Source of the DNA: Candidatus Sphingobacterium stercorigallinarum
GTDB taxonomy: Bacteria > Bacteroidota > Bacteroidia > Sphingobacteriales > Sphingobacteriaceae
Length of the DNA: 60,065 nt
Assembly: GCA_019115805.1 (NCBI GenBank)
Contig: DXCW01000061.1
Coordinates: 1 to 60,065 of the forward strand
Reading direction: 5' to 3'
Made by a program: the position numbers and the translations under genes. The notes under the pieces were generated by a model, which saw only the letters and a list, made by a program, of their open reading frames with translations, was not told the origin of the DNA and did not search any database. Positions 36,907 through 44,619 of this stretch are shown one piece after another. Each line of letters begins with the position of its first letter. The first letter of the stretch is position 1.

Positions 36907-37365
36907 CTAACCAAACACCTTGGCATGCCAGCTGGTTTGGAAAGGAACAATCCATTTACTTTTAAAATCTTCCTCGGTTTGGACCAAATTATTAAAGACT
37001 CGCGTCTCGCTGGTTACCTCACTAGAGTCGACCAGGCCTTGGAATACCTCACGCGAAACCAATTGTGTCCTGTCTTCCCGATCAATATAGGCGACGAAGG
37101 TCCTATTAAAGAGCCCGATGTCCAATCGTTCCTCAAGTTCTTTTAACACGTGAACCGATCGATCGATCGAACAGCCTGTTGTTTTAGTAATCGCTTCGTC
37201 AACGGTAAATACGATAAATAAGTTCCTAAGAATCTCCACTTTGGCCGACAAAGCAGTACCATGGGCTGCCCATGACATCACAAACTCTTCCAGATATGCT
37301 TTCGCTTGTTCACATTCAGCTGAGGTAAAAAAGCGATCCGCCTGATAAATCCAAACTTTCTTCAT
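36907..37365 (-). CDS. Uncharacterised 152-residue protein at the end of the cta operon
   Basis: I do not recognise a characterised family. The protein starts MKKVWIYQADRFFTSAECEQ and has two halves: a 60-residue alpha/beta region with an LFIVFTVDEA strand, then an acidic helical region with NRTFVAYIDRED. There is no signal peptide, membrane helix or Walker motif. Similar small proteins in Bacteroidota are sometimes labelled as ABC transporter ATPases, which this sequence does not support. It lies 10 bases after the DUF420 gene, so cotranscription with the oxidase assembly genes is likely. Confidence 0.75.
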   Translation of the reverse strand: MKKVWIYQADRFFTSAECEQAKAYLEEFVMSWAAHGTALSAKVEILRNLFIVFTVDEAITKTTGCSIDRSVHVLKELEERLDIGLFNRTFVAYIDREDRTQLVSREVFQGLVDSSEVTSETRVFNNLVQTEEDFKSKWIVPFQTSWHAKVFG

Positions 37366-37375
37366 AGTCGAAAAC

Positions 37376-37918
37376 TTAATGTGTGTAATAAGGAGAAATC
37401 ATGAGGTAAACCACTACCCCTGAAACCGCTACGTATAACCACATGGGATAGGTAATACGTGCAAGCTTTTTATGCCGTTCGTACGCGCCCGCTATCCCCC
37501 GGATAAAGGTGAACAAGACAAAAGGAATGATGACAATCGATAAAATGATGTGTGTAATCAATATAAAAAAGTAGACGATCCGAATGGCGCCCTCACCACC
37601 AAAAGACGTGGATTCAGAGGTCATGTGATAGGCAACATACATCAATAAAAACAAAGACGAAAACACCATACACAATTTAATCAATCGCTCATGTAATCGG
37701 GCGTTCCCGCGTTTTATGGCTCGAACTGCCAGCACCAGCGATATAGCCGTCAGCCCGTTAATAGTCGCATAAATTGGCGGCAAAAAGCCCAATGGCTCAA
37801 CATCGTAGCCCATTTTAGGCAAGTTGATGCCGAACAAAGCGGCTACTGCTAAGGGGATAATCACCGATAGTGTCCATATGATCCCTTTATACTTCTTTTC
37901 CTCTTCTGTCATTCCCAT
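37376..37918 (-). CDS. DUF420 membrane protein (oxidase-associated)
   Basis: A 180-residue polytopic protein with five predicted membrane helices. It shows the DUF420 pattern PPIYATINGLTAISLVLAVRAIKRG and histidines in HERLIKL and YVAYHMTSES. Family members near oxidase genes (CtaM type) are needed to assemble heme-copper oxidases in some Firmicutes. By position at the end of the cta operon a similar assembly role is likely but inferred. It starts one base after the SCO-like gene. Confidence 0.85.
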   Translation of the reverse strand: MGMTEEEKKYKGIIWTLSVIIPLAVAALFGINLPKMGYDVEPLGFLPPIYATINGLTAISLVLAVRAIKRGNARLHERLIKLCMVFSSLFLLMYVAYHMTSESTSFGGEGAIRIVYFFILITHIILSIVIIPFVLFTFIRGIAGAYERHKKLARITYPMWLYVAVSGVVVYLMISPYYTH

Positions 37919-37919
37919 A

Positions 37920-38642
37920 TTACTTCCTCTCTACCTTTAACGGGTGATTCCTTATTTCCTCGACAATCTGAACCTTAATTTCATCCTCCAAGCGATCCAG
38001 CTCTGTTCTTAAACTGATATCGTAAAACCCGCGTATTCGTCTTTCCGAGTCGATCAACATCATATGATTACTGATCAAAAAACGATCTTGTTCACCTGGA
38101 AAAGGACTGGCTTCTAGCAGCATATCCTCTCTGGCGTAACTGAATATATCTACATTAGGACGACTAACGGCATGCCAACGTGGATTAACCTTTGAGATAT
38201 CCTCTCCGAGAAAGTCAGTCATTTCCTTAGCACCATCCAAGGAGTCTACCGAGATGGAGAAAAGAGTAACATGCGATATCTCTCGGAATCGATGGGCAAT
38301 CTTCTTCATATCACTGATCAACTGCTTCGAGAGGCCTTGATCGTTACTGTAGAAAAGATGCGCCACAGTAATGGTCGAGTCTTGGCCCAAAAATGTCACC
38401 TCTTGCCCCTTTTGATTGATAAAATCAACTGGCGCTAATTGATGGAAGACGGTATCAGGAATTTCTCTGCCCATTACGCGCTTCATCTCCCCGGAAAGTA
38501 CTTTCTCCCCATAAACCGGAAGCTTCGCATACTCGTTGCTTCCCATTCGATTCACCAGTATATATAAAAATCCTGGCACGAAAAGTACAAATGCCAGGAT
38601 AATTAATTTCGATAAAGCTTTCGAACGATTGTTCTTACTCAT
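37920..38642 (-). CDS. SCO1/SenC-like protein without cysteines
   Basis: Homologue of the copper chaperones that load the CuA site of cytochrome oxidase. The 240 residues show an N-terminal membrane anchor (about 12-31) and a thioredoxin fold: VDFINQKGQEVTF (about 72-84), LFSISVDS (about 127-134) and NHMMLIDSERRIRGFYD (about 192-208). The copper-binding CxxxC motif expected at about residues 99-105 is replaced by SNDQGLS, and the whole protein has no Cys, although the SCO histidine (His193) remains. It cannot bind Cu in the usual way. It lies between subunit IV and DUF420. Confidence 0.8.
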   Translation of the reverse strand: MSKNNRSKALSKLIILAFVLFVPGFLYILVNRMGSNEYAKLPVYGEKVLSGEMKRVMGREIPDTVFHQLAPVDFINQKGQEVTFLGQDSTITVAHLFYSNDQGLSKQLISDMKKIAHRFREISHVTLFSISVDSLDGAKEMTDFLGEDISKVNPRWHAVSRPNVDIFSYAREDMLLEASPFPGEQDRFLISNHMMLIDSERRIRGFYDISLRTELDRLEDEIKVQIVEEIRNHPLKVERK

Positions 38643-38652
38643 TTAAACCCCT

Positions 38653-39030
38653 TTATTGATGTGGGAATATGGCTTGGTGGGTCATCGCTCCGTTTAAGAA
38701 CTCCCCTTCTACCAGAAGCAGTATGATAAAGTATACGATGAAGATAAACACCGCGCTACAACACACAATAAATCCGGACTTTTCAAACTTCAAGTGCATG
38801 AAAAACGCCACAATATAATAGGCTTTCGCTAAAGTCAAAACAATATAGACGACATTAACAAACATGCCTTTCTGCAGCCAACCCCAGTGATGAACAAAAC
38901 CTAAAGCGATTAAGAATTCCAAAGCAGTTAATGCCAGAAGAATAAAAAATACAGACCAAATCCGTTTCTTGTCCATTCCTCCTTCATGCGCTTCTGCGCC
39001 ATGGTTTGCGATATGTTCGTGATTACTCAT
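38653..39030 (-). CDS. ctaF: Cytochrome c oxidase subunit IV (bacterial type)
   Basis: Small accessory subunit of the aa3 oxidase. The 125-residue protein has three membrane helices (about 27-47, 55-78 and 88-108), the layout of the prokaryotic subunit IV family. A His-rich N-terminus (HEHIANHGAEAHE) precedes KRIWSVFFILLALTALEFLIA. It directly follows the second subunit III gene and precedes the SCO-like gene by 10 bases. Confidence 0.88.
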   Translation of the reverse strand: MSNHEHIANHGAEAHEGGMDKKRIWSVFFILLALTALEFLIALGFVHHWGWLQKGMFVNVVYIVLTLAKAYYIVAFFMHLKFEKSGFIVCCSAVFIFIVYFIILLLVEGEFLNGAMTHQAIFPHQ

Positions 39031-39060
39031 TATTCAATTTCTTAAAAGTTCCAGACAAAA

Positions 39061-39798
39061 TTAGATTAAATAGAAGAAGGTAAATACGAATACCCACACC
39101 AAGTCAACAAAGTGCCAGTATAGCCCGACCTTCTCTACCATTAGGTATGTTCCTCTCCTTTCGAATGTGTTGTTTAATGTCATTAACAACACAATGATAT
39201 TTAAGGTGACGCCGATGGTCACGTGTAAACCGTGGAAACCCGTAATGGTAAAAAATAGGTTTGCAAATTGCAATGCCGCGGTATAGGAAATCTCTTTGGT
39301 AAAATACGGTTGCAACGCTTCAACAATCGCGCTTTGATCCGTTAAACCCGTTGCAGGGTTTCTACCAAACCAGAATCCCTGATGGTGCAAGTGAGACCAT
39401 TCGATCGCTTGACAACCCAAGAAGCACAAACCACCCAATACCGTCCACAACATCCATTTTACGACTTCATCTTTCTTGTTACGGTGCCCCGCATCCACTG
39501 CAAGCACCATCGTTACAGATGACATAATCAAAATAAACGTCATGATCCCGACGAATACCAAAGGCTGTCCTGACTCGGCAATACCGGGAATGGATTGGAA
39601 TACCTTATCCGCATCAATCCATGACGGTTGTGCGAATTTTTGAGCACCATAATACACCAAGAATGCCGAAAACGTAAATGCATCCGATACCAGGAAAAAC
39701 CACATCATGATCTTTCCGTACTCTAGATTCCAAGGTGATTTACCTCCACTCCAAGGTCCATCTTTAACCTTATCCAAATGCGAAACTGTTGTACTCAT
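39061..39798 (-). CDS. ctaE: Cytochrome c oxidase subunit III
   Basis: Core-associated membrane subunit of the heme-copper oxidase. The 245 residues show seven hydrophobic helices and the subunit III motifs EYGKIMMWFFLVSDAFTFSA, QAIEWSHLHHQG, FTITGFHGLHVTIG and YWHFVDLVWVFVFTFFYL. This is the more canonical of the two adjacent subunit III genes. It starts 9 bases after the shorter copy's stop. Confidence 0.92.
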   Translation of the reverse strand: MSTTVSHLDKVKDGPWSGGKSPWNLEYGKIMMWFFLVSDAFTFSAFLVYYGAQKFAQPSWIDADKVFQSIPGIAESGQPLVFVGIMTFILIMSSVTMVLAVDAGHRNKKDEVVKWMLWTVLGGLCFLGCQAIEWSHLHHQGFWFGRNPATGLTDQSAIVEALQPYFTKEISYTAALQFANLFFTITGFHGLHVTIGVTLNIIVLLMTLNNTFERRGTYLMVEKVGLYWHFVDLVWVFVFTFFYLI

Positions 39799-39807
39799 TG
39801 TTTACTG

Positions 39808-40410
39808 TTATTGATTCAAAAGTAAGAAAACATAAATATAAATCCATAGTAGATCTAGAAAATGCCAAAATATATTAGCAAGTTCCATTCTAAAAATATT
39901 ATTACCGTGCGGAATATTACGCATCACACCGAACAAACATCGACCAAGAACCAACACACCTGCGAAAATATGGGCCAAGTGCATACCGGTAAACACATAT
40001 AAGAACGATTGCGAAGCATTGGAATTCACAAATGTGATTCCTCTTTCAACCAACACGGACCAGGCATGAAATTGCAGAAAGAAAAACGCCACACCTAACA
40101 ATATGGTAATCGACAGCAACACCTTCTGACGGTTAACCGATCCGCTTTTTGCTGCTCGATAGGCTAGTTGCATCGTAAGGCTACTCAACACGATCACTCC
40201 CGTACTCGCCATAAACGCATAAGGTAATATCGTCTTTATTCCCTTATCTACCCCGCTTGCTGTGTACACGATGAACCCGCTTGACAGTGCGGCAAACATC
40301 ATGAACATACCTATCATCCCAAGCCAAAGGTTAAATTTTTTGGCTCGTCGCGACTGCTGTAATTCCTCGCTAAGATAGTCCTGCTTATCCATAGTAATAT
40401 TTAAATCCAT
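39808..40410 (-). CDS. Second cytochrome c oxidase subunit III-like protein, short form
   Basis: A 200-residue five-helix member of the subunit III family. It has LWLGMIGMFMMFAALSSGFI, FTGMHLAHIFAGVLVLG and NIFWHFLDLLWIYIYVFLLL. The fragment corresponding to the first two helices of a seven-helix subunit III is missing, as in other short bacterial forms. An internal ATG (40392, MDKQDYLSEEL) is an alternative start. It follows ctaB by two bases. Whether both copies join one oxidase is unknown. Confidence 0.88.
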   Translation of the reverse strand: MDLNITMDKQDYLSEELQQSRRAKKFNLWLGMIGMFMMFAALSSGFIVYTASGVDKGIKTILPYAFMASTGVIVLSSLTMQLAYRAAKSGSVNRQKVLLSITILLGVAFFFLQFHAWSVLVERGITFVNSNASQSFLYVFTGMHLAHIFAGVLVLGRCLFGVMRNIPHGNNIFRMELANIFWHFLDLLWIYIYVFLLLNQ

Positions 40411-40412
40411 TA

Positions 40413-41318
40413 TTAAAACGGTATAAAATCAAATAATAGTACCAATTGTGTAATAGGAAGATAACCAAAGGATGTGAACATCACTTTTCTAGCGGTTGAA
40501 ATTTCCATCTTAACTAAATGTTGGTACCCGTAGTACGTAAATAACAAGCCGCCGAGCAACGACAGAATCGTAAAACTCCAACCGCCAATTCCGTAATACA
40601 TTGGCAAAAAACCCACTGGAATCATCAGCACGCACGATATAAATAGAAACCAGGCTGATAATTTATCCTTTCTAGTTGTTGGCAACAATCGAAAACCTGC
40701 GCGTTTATAATCGTCGTCTGACACCCAAGCAATCGCCCAGAAATGGGGGAACTGCCAGAAAAACTGGATCGCAAACAACACCAATGGCGTGATTATAATC
40801 GCTGCTTGACTCACCTCTACATAAGCTAAACTGAAGCCTGCAGACTCAAATGCTGCATAGTAACCTATCAATGGAGGTAATGCACCAGGTATTGCTCCTA
40901 CCCATACGGCAATGGGAGATTTCTGCTTTAATGGTGTATAGACGAACGCGTATAGGAAAATGGAAAAAACAGAAAGCAAACCGGCAATAAAATTCAGGCT
41001 TACTAAAACTAGGGTTCCGAAAATCCCCATAAATACGCTTAAGATAAGGGCTTGACCAGTGGTCATCCGACCCGCTGGCAAGGGCCTGTCCATCGTCCGC
41101 TTCATCAATTTGTCGAGGTCACGCTCGATAATTTCGTTAAAACCATTCGCAGCACCTGTTACTAGGAACCCGCCGAAGGTCAGCAACGCCCAATTTAACC
41201 AAATGATATTACCTTGTTGGGTGGCGCCTATTAAAAATGAAACTGATGCGGAAAAAACGACCGTTAATGTCAGCCGTAACTTCACCAATTTGTTGAAATC
41301 TGAAATAAACTCCTTCAT
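40413..41318 (-). CDS. ctaB: Protoheme IX farnesyltransferase (heme O synthase)
   Basis: UbiA-type prenyltransferase that adds farnesyl to heme b, giving heme O, the precursor of heme A. The 301-residue membrane protein has the Asp-rich motif NGFNEIIERDLDKLMKRTMD (about 60-79), the RPLPAG sequence, and the second motif VSDDDYKRAGFRLLP near residue 200. Nine or so membrane helices. It is four bases downstream of ctaA, as in the usual ctaAB arrangement. Confidence 0.96.
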   Translation of the reverse strand: MKEFISDFNKLVKLRLTLTVVFSASVSFLIGATQQGNIIWLNWALLTFGGFLVTGAANGFNEIIERDLDKLMKRTMDRPLPAGRMTTGQALILSVFMGIFGTLVLVSLNFIAGLLSVFSIFLYAFVYTPLKQKSPIAVWVGAIPGALPPLIGYYAAFESAGFSLAYVEVSQAAIIITPLVLFAIQFFWQFPHFWAIAWVSDDDYKRAGFRLLPTTRKDKLSAWFLFISCVLMIPVGFLPMYYGIGGWSFTILSLLGGLLFTYYGYQHLVKMEISTARKVMFTSFGYLPITQLVLLFDFIPF

Positions 41319-41322
41319 ATCC

Positions 41323-42396
41323 TTAATTACCCCTCGTCTCTGCCGAACGATCCACGGATTTCGGAGGGCTTAACAACAATAACAAATAATAGTGGGCTCC
41401 AACTAGCAAACTAGCTGCGACCAAATGAAAGGTCTGTGCGAAGGCCGGCACGCTAAAGCGGGCCAACACAATCCCAGATACCATTTGCAGAATCACTAGC
41501 ACCAATGCGAAAGTCGCATACTTCACTTGTAGGCTAAACTGCCCCTCTAATTTCCTCATCCGATAGTACAAATAGATCGATACGGCTAGCGTCACATAGG
41601 CTAAAAAACGATGCACATGATAAGGCGTACCAATGGACGTAATCCAATTGCTTCGCTCGATCGGTTGTTGTTTCAAATGGTCAATAACCTCTCGCACATC
41701 CGTGCCAAAAACGACCTGAACCACGAGTAAGATCAATCCAACAAAAGCCAGTTTCCTAATCGATCGGAATGCGGCATTTTGGGGTATCGCGACCCGGGAA
41801 GCTTGAGTCGCCCAGTAATACGTTTGAATCGCTATACACACGATCACTAAGGCAAGCAGCATGTGAACCGTAATCACCCACGGCGTAAGGTTTGTCGATA
41901 CGACAATAGATCCCAGCCAAGCTTGAATCACTACTACAATAAGATTAAGAACGCTCCATATCGTTATGGCCCTTTTCTTTTTCCAGTATTTAAGCGAATA
42001 GAATGCAGTAAAGAGCATGAAAAAACCTGCTGTAACCCCGGCTAATCTATTAATATATTCCGTCCAGGTTTTAGCTGCATTAAATTCCTCGTGCTGAAGA
42101 ATCGACTCATCATGCCGAATTTCATCAGCCAATTTATGATACCCAAAACGTTCGATAAGACTGGCAAAACGCTCGTTCTTTTCTATCCGTCCTTCAACGT
42201 AGTGCGTTTCATAATCCGCGGGCAGTTGAGACACATCTGTCGGGGGTATTACCCGATTAAAACATTTAGGCCAATCCGGACACCCCATTCCAGACCCCGT
42301 ACTTCGAACCACTCCTCCAGCTAAAATCACAAGGAAAAGCACACCTATGGTGATCCTATTAATCCGTATGAATCGCTTCTCAGCAGCTGAATACAT
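41323..42396 (-). CDS. ctaA: Heme A synthase (CtaA/COX15)
   Basis: Oxidises the C8 methyl of heme O to the formyl group of heme A. The 357-residue protein has eight membrane helices, the N-terminal GVVRSTGSGMGCPDWPKCF signature (about 27-45) with its cysteine pair, and histidines in NRLAGVTAG-containing and PYHVHRFLAY segments for heme binding. First gene of the second respiratory transcription unit, 321 bases after ctaD. Confidence 0.95.
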   Translation of the reverse strand: MYSAAEKRFIRINRITIGVLFLVILAGGVVRSTGSGMGCPDWPKCFNRVIPPTDVSQLPADYETHYVEGRIEKNERFASLIERFGYHKLADEIRHDESILQHEEFNAAKTWTEYINRLAGVTAGFFMLFTAFYSLKYWKKKRAITIWSVLNLIVVVIQAWLGSIVVSTNLTPWVITVHMLLALVIVCIAIQTYYWATQASRVAIPQNAAFRSIRKLAFVGLILLVVQVVFGTDVREVIDHLKQQPIERSNWITSIGTPYHVHRFLAYVTLAVSIYLYYRMRKLEGQFSLQVKYATFALVLVILQMVSGIVLARFSVPAFAQTFHLVAASLLVGAHYYLLLLLSPPKSVDRSAETRGN

Positions 42397-42717
42397 GGTC
42401 TGTTCTTTACCTATCCCAACGGTCAGACATCTAAAAAAGATGCGATCGACCTCTTTTTACCGATTGACTCACTCGCTGTTAACTCCAGGTGACGTGGTGG
42501 TCATCAGAAATGCGATATGCTTACCTCTGCTACCTCGGGCTGGCGCTAATAGGACTTCCGTTTCCGTGCGTCCCTAGCAGACCTTTCCTTGGCACTGCGC
42601 TCGATACCACATTTTTATTTATGTATACCACTTCTCCCATAAGCAATCTAAAGATGTGCGGGAGAAGTAGTTTATAACAAACGCGGCCTTCTTATCAGTC
42701 GACTTAGCCGCTCTCTA
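42397..42717. other. 321-bp gap between ctaD and ctaA with terminator and presumed promoter
   Basis: The 3' side holds the ctaD terminator (inverted repeat 42629-42667). The rest should contain the ctaA promoter and leader, but no exact TAnnTTTG was found on the minus strand. Frames here are short and have no coding look. It divides the respiratory block into two transcription units. Confidence 0.5.
42629..42667 (-). terminator. Terminator of the act-ctaCD operon
   Basis: ACTTCTCCC (42629-42637) pairs with GGGAGAAGT (42659-42667) across a 21-base loop, about 50 bases after the ctaD stop. An A/T-rich stretch follows on the minus strand. Moderate support. Confidence 0.55.
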
Positions 42718-44592
42718 TTAAGCTTCCTCGACTCTATTGTGCTCTTTATTATAGGCTTTCTGTGCTTCTACCCCCTCTTCGTTATCCTCCCAATCGTGAA
42801 GCAAGTTTGAGCTCATTGTTTGCGACAAAGGAGTCGTTTGAAGAATGAAATCAGCATCATGGCCTGGTTTACTGTAATCATACGGCCAACGATATACCGT
42901 TGGAAGCTCGCCTGGCCAGTTGCCATGAATATGCTCCACCGGAGTAGTCCATTCCAATGTGTTGGATCCCCACGGATTTTGTGGAGCACGCTTGCCACAC
43001 CAAATAGACGCAAAGAAATTCCAAATAAAAGCCACTTGTGCAAGTCCGGCAATAATCGCCGCCCAAGTCACTAAAATGTTTACCGATATCCATTTGTCCA
43101 TGAATGGGAACTCAGTAAATGTATAGTATCTACGTGGCACACCATCGATTCCCATAAAGTGCATCGGGAAGAATACCAGGTACGCCCCTAAAAAGGTCAA
43201 CCAAAAATGTAAATATCCCAAACGCTCGTCCATCATTCGTCCAAACATTTTCGGATACCAGTGATAAACACCGGCCAACATCCCGAAAATAGACGCTGAC
43301 CCCATCACCAAGTGGAAGTGGGCAACGACAAAATAGGTATCATGTAGATTGATGTCTAGCGCTGCGTTACCAACGTAAAGCCCAGTTAAACCACCCGACA
43401 CGAAGAAGGAAACCATCCCGATAGCGAACATCATCGCTGGGGTAAATCGTATGTTACCGCGCCATAGCGTGGCGATATAGTTAAATGCTTTTACAGCCGA
43501 GGGAACCGCGATAATCAAGGTGGTAATCATAAACACACCTCCTAAGAATGGACTCATCCCCGTCACAAACATGTGGTGTCCCCAAACAATAAACGATAGT
43601 ACGGAGATACCAACCAATGAATACACCATCGCGTGGTAACCGAAAATCGGTTTACGTGAGTTTGTAGAAATCACCTCCGAGGTCAAACCTAAGGCAGGCA
43701 TGACGACGATATATACCTCAGGGTGCCCAAGGAACCAAAACAAGTGTTGAAACAGAATCGGAGACCCGCCTTCATTCGGCAATATCGTCCCTTGTACGAC
43801 CAGGTCAGAAAGATAGAATGAGGTACCCACGGAACGGTCGAAGAACAAAAGTACTACTGCCGAAACCAGCACTGGGAAGGAAAGCAAACCAACCATCGCT
43901 GTTAGGAAGAAAGACCAAACAGTGAGTGGCATTTTCCACATTCCCATTCCCTTAGTACGCAGATTCAGTACAGTTGAGATGTAGTTTACCCCTCCCATAA
44001 CCTGAGAGATAATAAACAAGAACATACTGATTAACCAAAGTGTCATCCCAAGTCCGGATCCCGATATAGCTGTTGGTACTGCCGATAGTGGAGGATAGAT
44101 TGTCCATCCCGAAGAGGCGGGCCCTGTCTCAATAAAGAAAGAGGCCACCATTAACACACAGGCTACAAAAAAGAACCAATACGATAACATGTTCATAAAT
44201 GGCGACGCCATATCCCGTGCACCGAGTTGGTAAGGGATTAACAAGTTACTGAATGTACCGGAAAGGCCCGCGGTCAACACGAAGAAGACCATCATGGTTC
44301 CGTGTATGGTCACTAAGGCCAGGAAAAAGTCGGGACGAATACGTCCGCCTTCCGCCCATTTTCCTAAAAACACTTCAAGAATTGGAAATTCAGCATCCGG
44401 CCATGCAAGCTGAATACGAAATAGAATCGAAAGTATCATGGCAAACACGGCCATGATAATACCGGTAATCAAAAACTGCTTAGCAATCATCTTGTGATCC
44501 TGACTAAATATATATTTAGTCAAGAAGGTTTCATGATGATGTTCATGTGAACCGTGATGAGCTGCGTCGTGCGATATAACTGTAGTTGACAT
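42718..44592 (-). CDS. ctaD: Cytochrome c oxidase subunit I
   Basis: Catalytic subunit of the aa3 oxidase, reducing O2 to water and pumping protons. The 624-residue protein has the heme a ligand region VTIHGTMMVFFV, the active-site FLGHPEVYIVVMP (His-Tyr crosslink and the Glu of A1-type enzymes), WGHHMF for CuB, and HFHLVMG for the hemes. LGARDMASPFMN corresponds to the entrance Asp of the D channel. The N-terminus is His-rich (SHDAAHHGSHEHHHE). It follows ctaC by 27 bases. All metal ligands are intact. Confidence 0.97.
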   Translation of the reverse strand: MSTTVISHDAAHHGSHEHHHETFLTKYIFSQDHKMIAKQFLITGIIMAVFAMILSILFRIQLAWPDAEFPILEVFLGKWAEGGRIRPDFFLALVTIHGTMMVFFVLTAGLSGTFSNLLIPYQLGARDMASPFMNMLSYWFFFVACVLMVASFFIETGPASSGWTIYPPLSAVPTAISGSGLGMTLWLISMFLFIISQVMGGVNYISTVLNLRTKGMGMWKMPLTVWSFFLTAMVGLLSFPVLVSAVVLLFFDRSVGTSFYLSDLVVQGTILPNEGGSPILFQHLFWFLGHPEVYIVVMPALGLTSEVISTNSRKPIFGYHAMVYSLVGISVLSFIVWGHHMFVTGMSPFLGGVFMITTLIIAVPSAVKAFNYIATLWRGNIRFTPAMMFAIGMVSFFVSGGLTGLYVGNAALDINLHDTYFVVAHFHLVMGSASIFGMLAGVYHWYPKMFGRMMDERLGYLHFWLTFLGAYLVFFPMHFMGIDGVPRRYYTFTEFPFMDKWISVNILVTWAAIIAGLAQVAFIWNFFASIWCGKRAPQNPWGSNTLEWTTPVEHIHGNWPGELPTVYRWPYDYSKPGHDADFILQTTPLSQTMSSNLLHDWEDNEEGVEAQKAYNKEHNRVEEA

Positions 44593-44619
44593 ATGCTATT
44601 AAAAATTCTCTATAATAAT

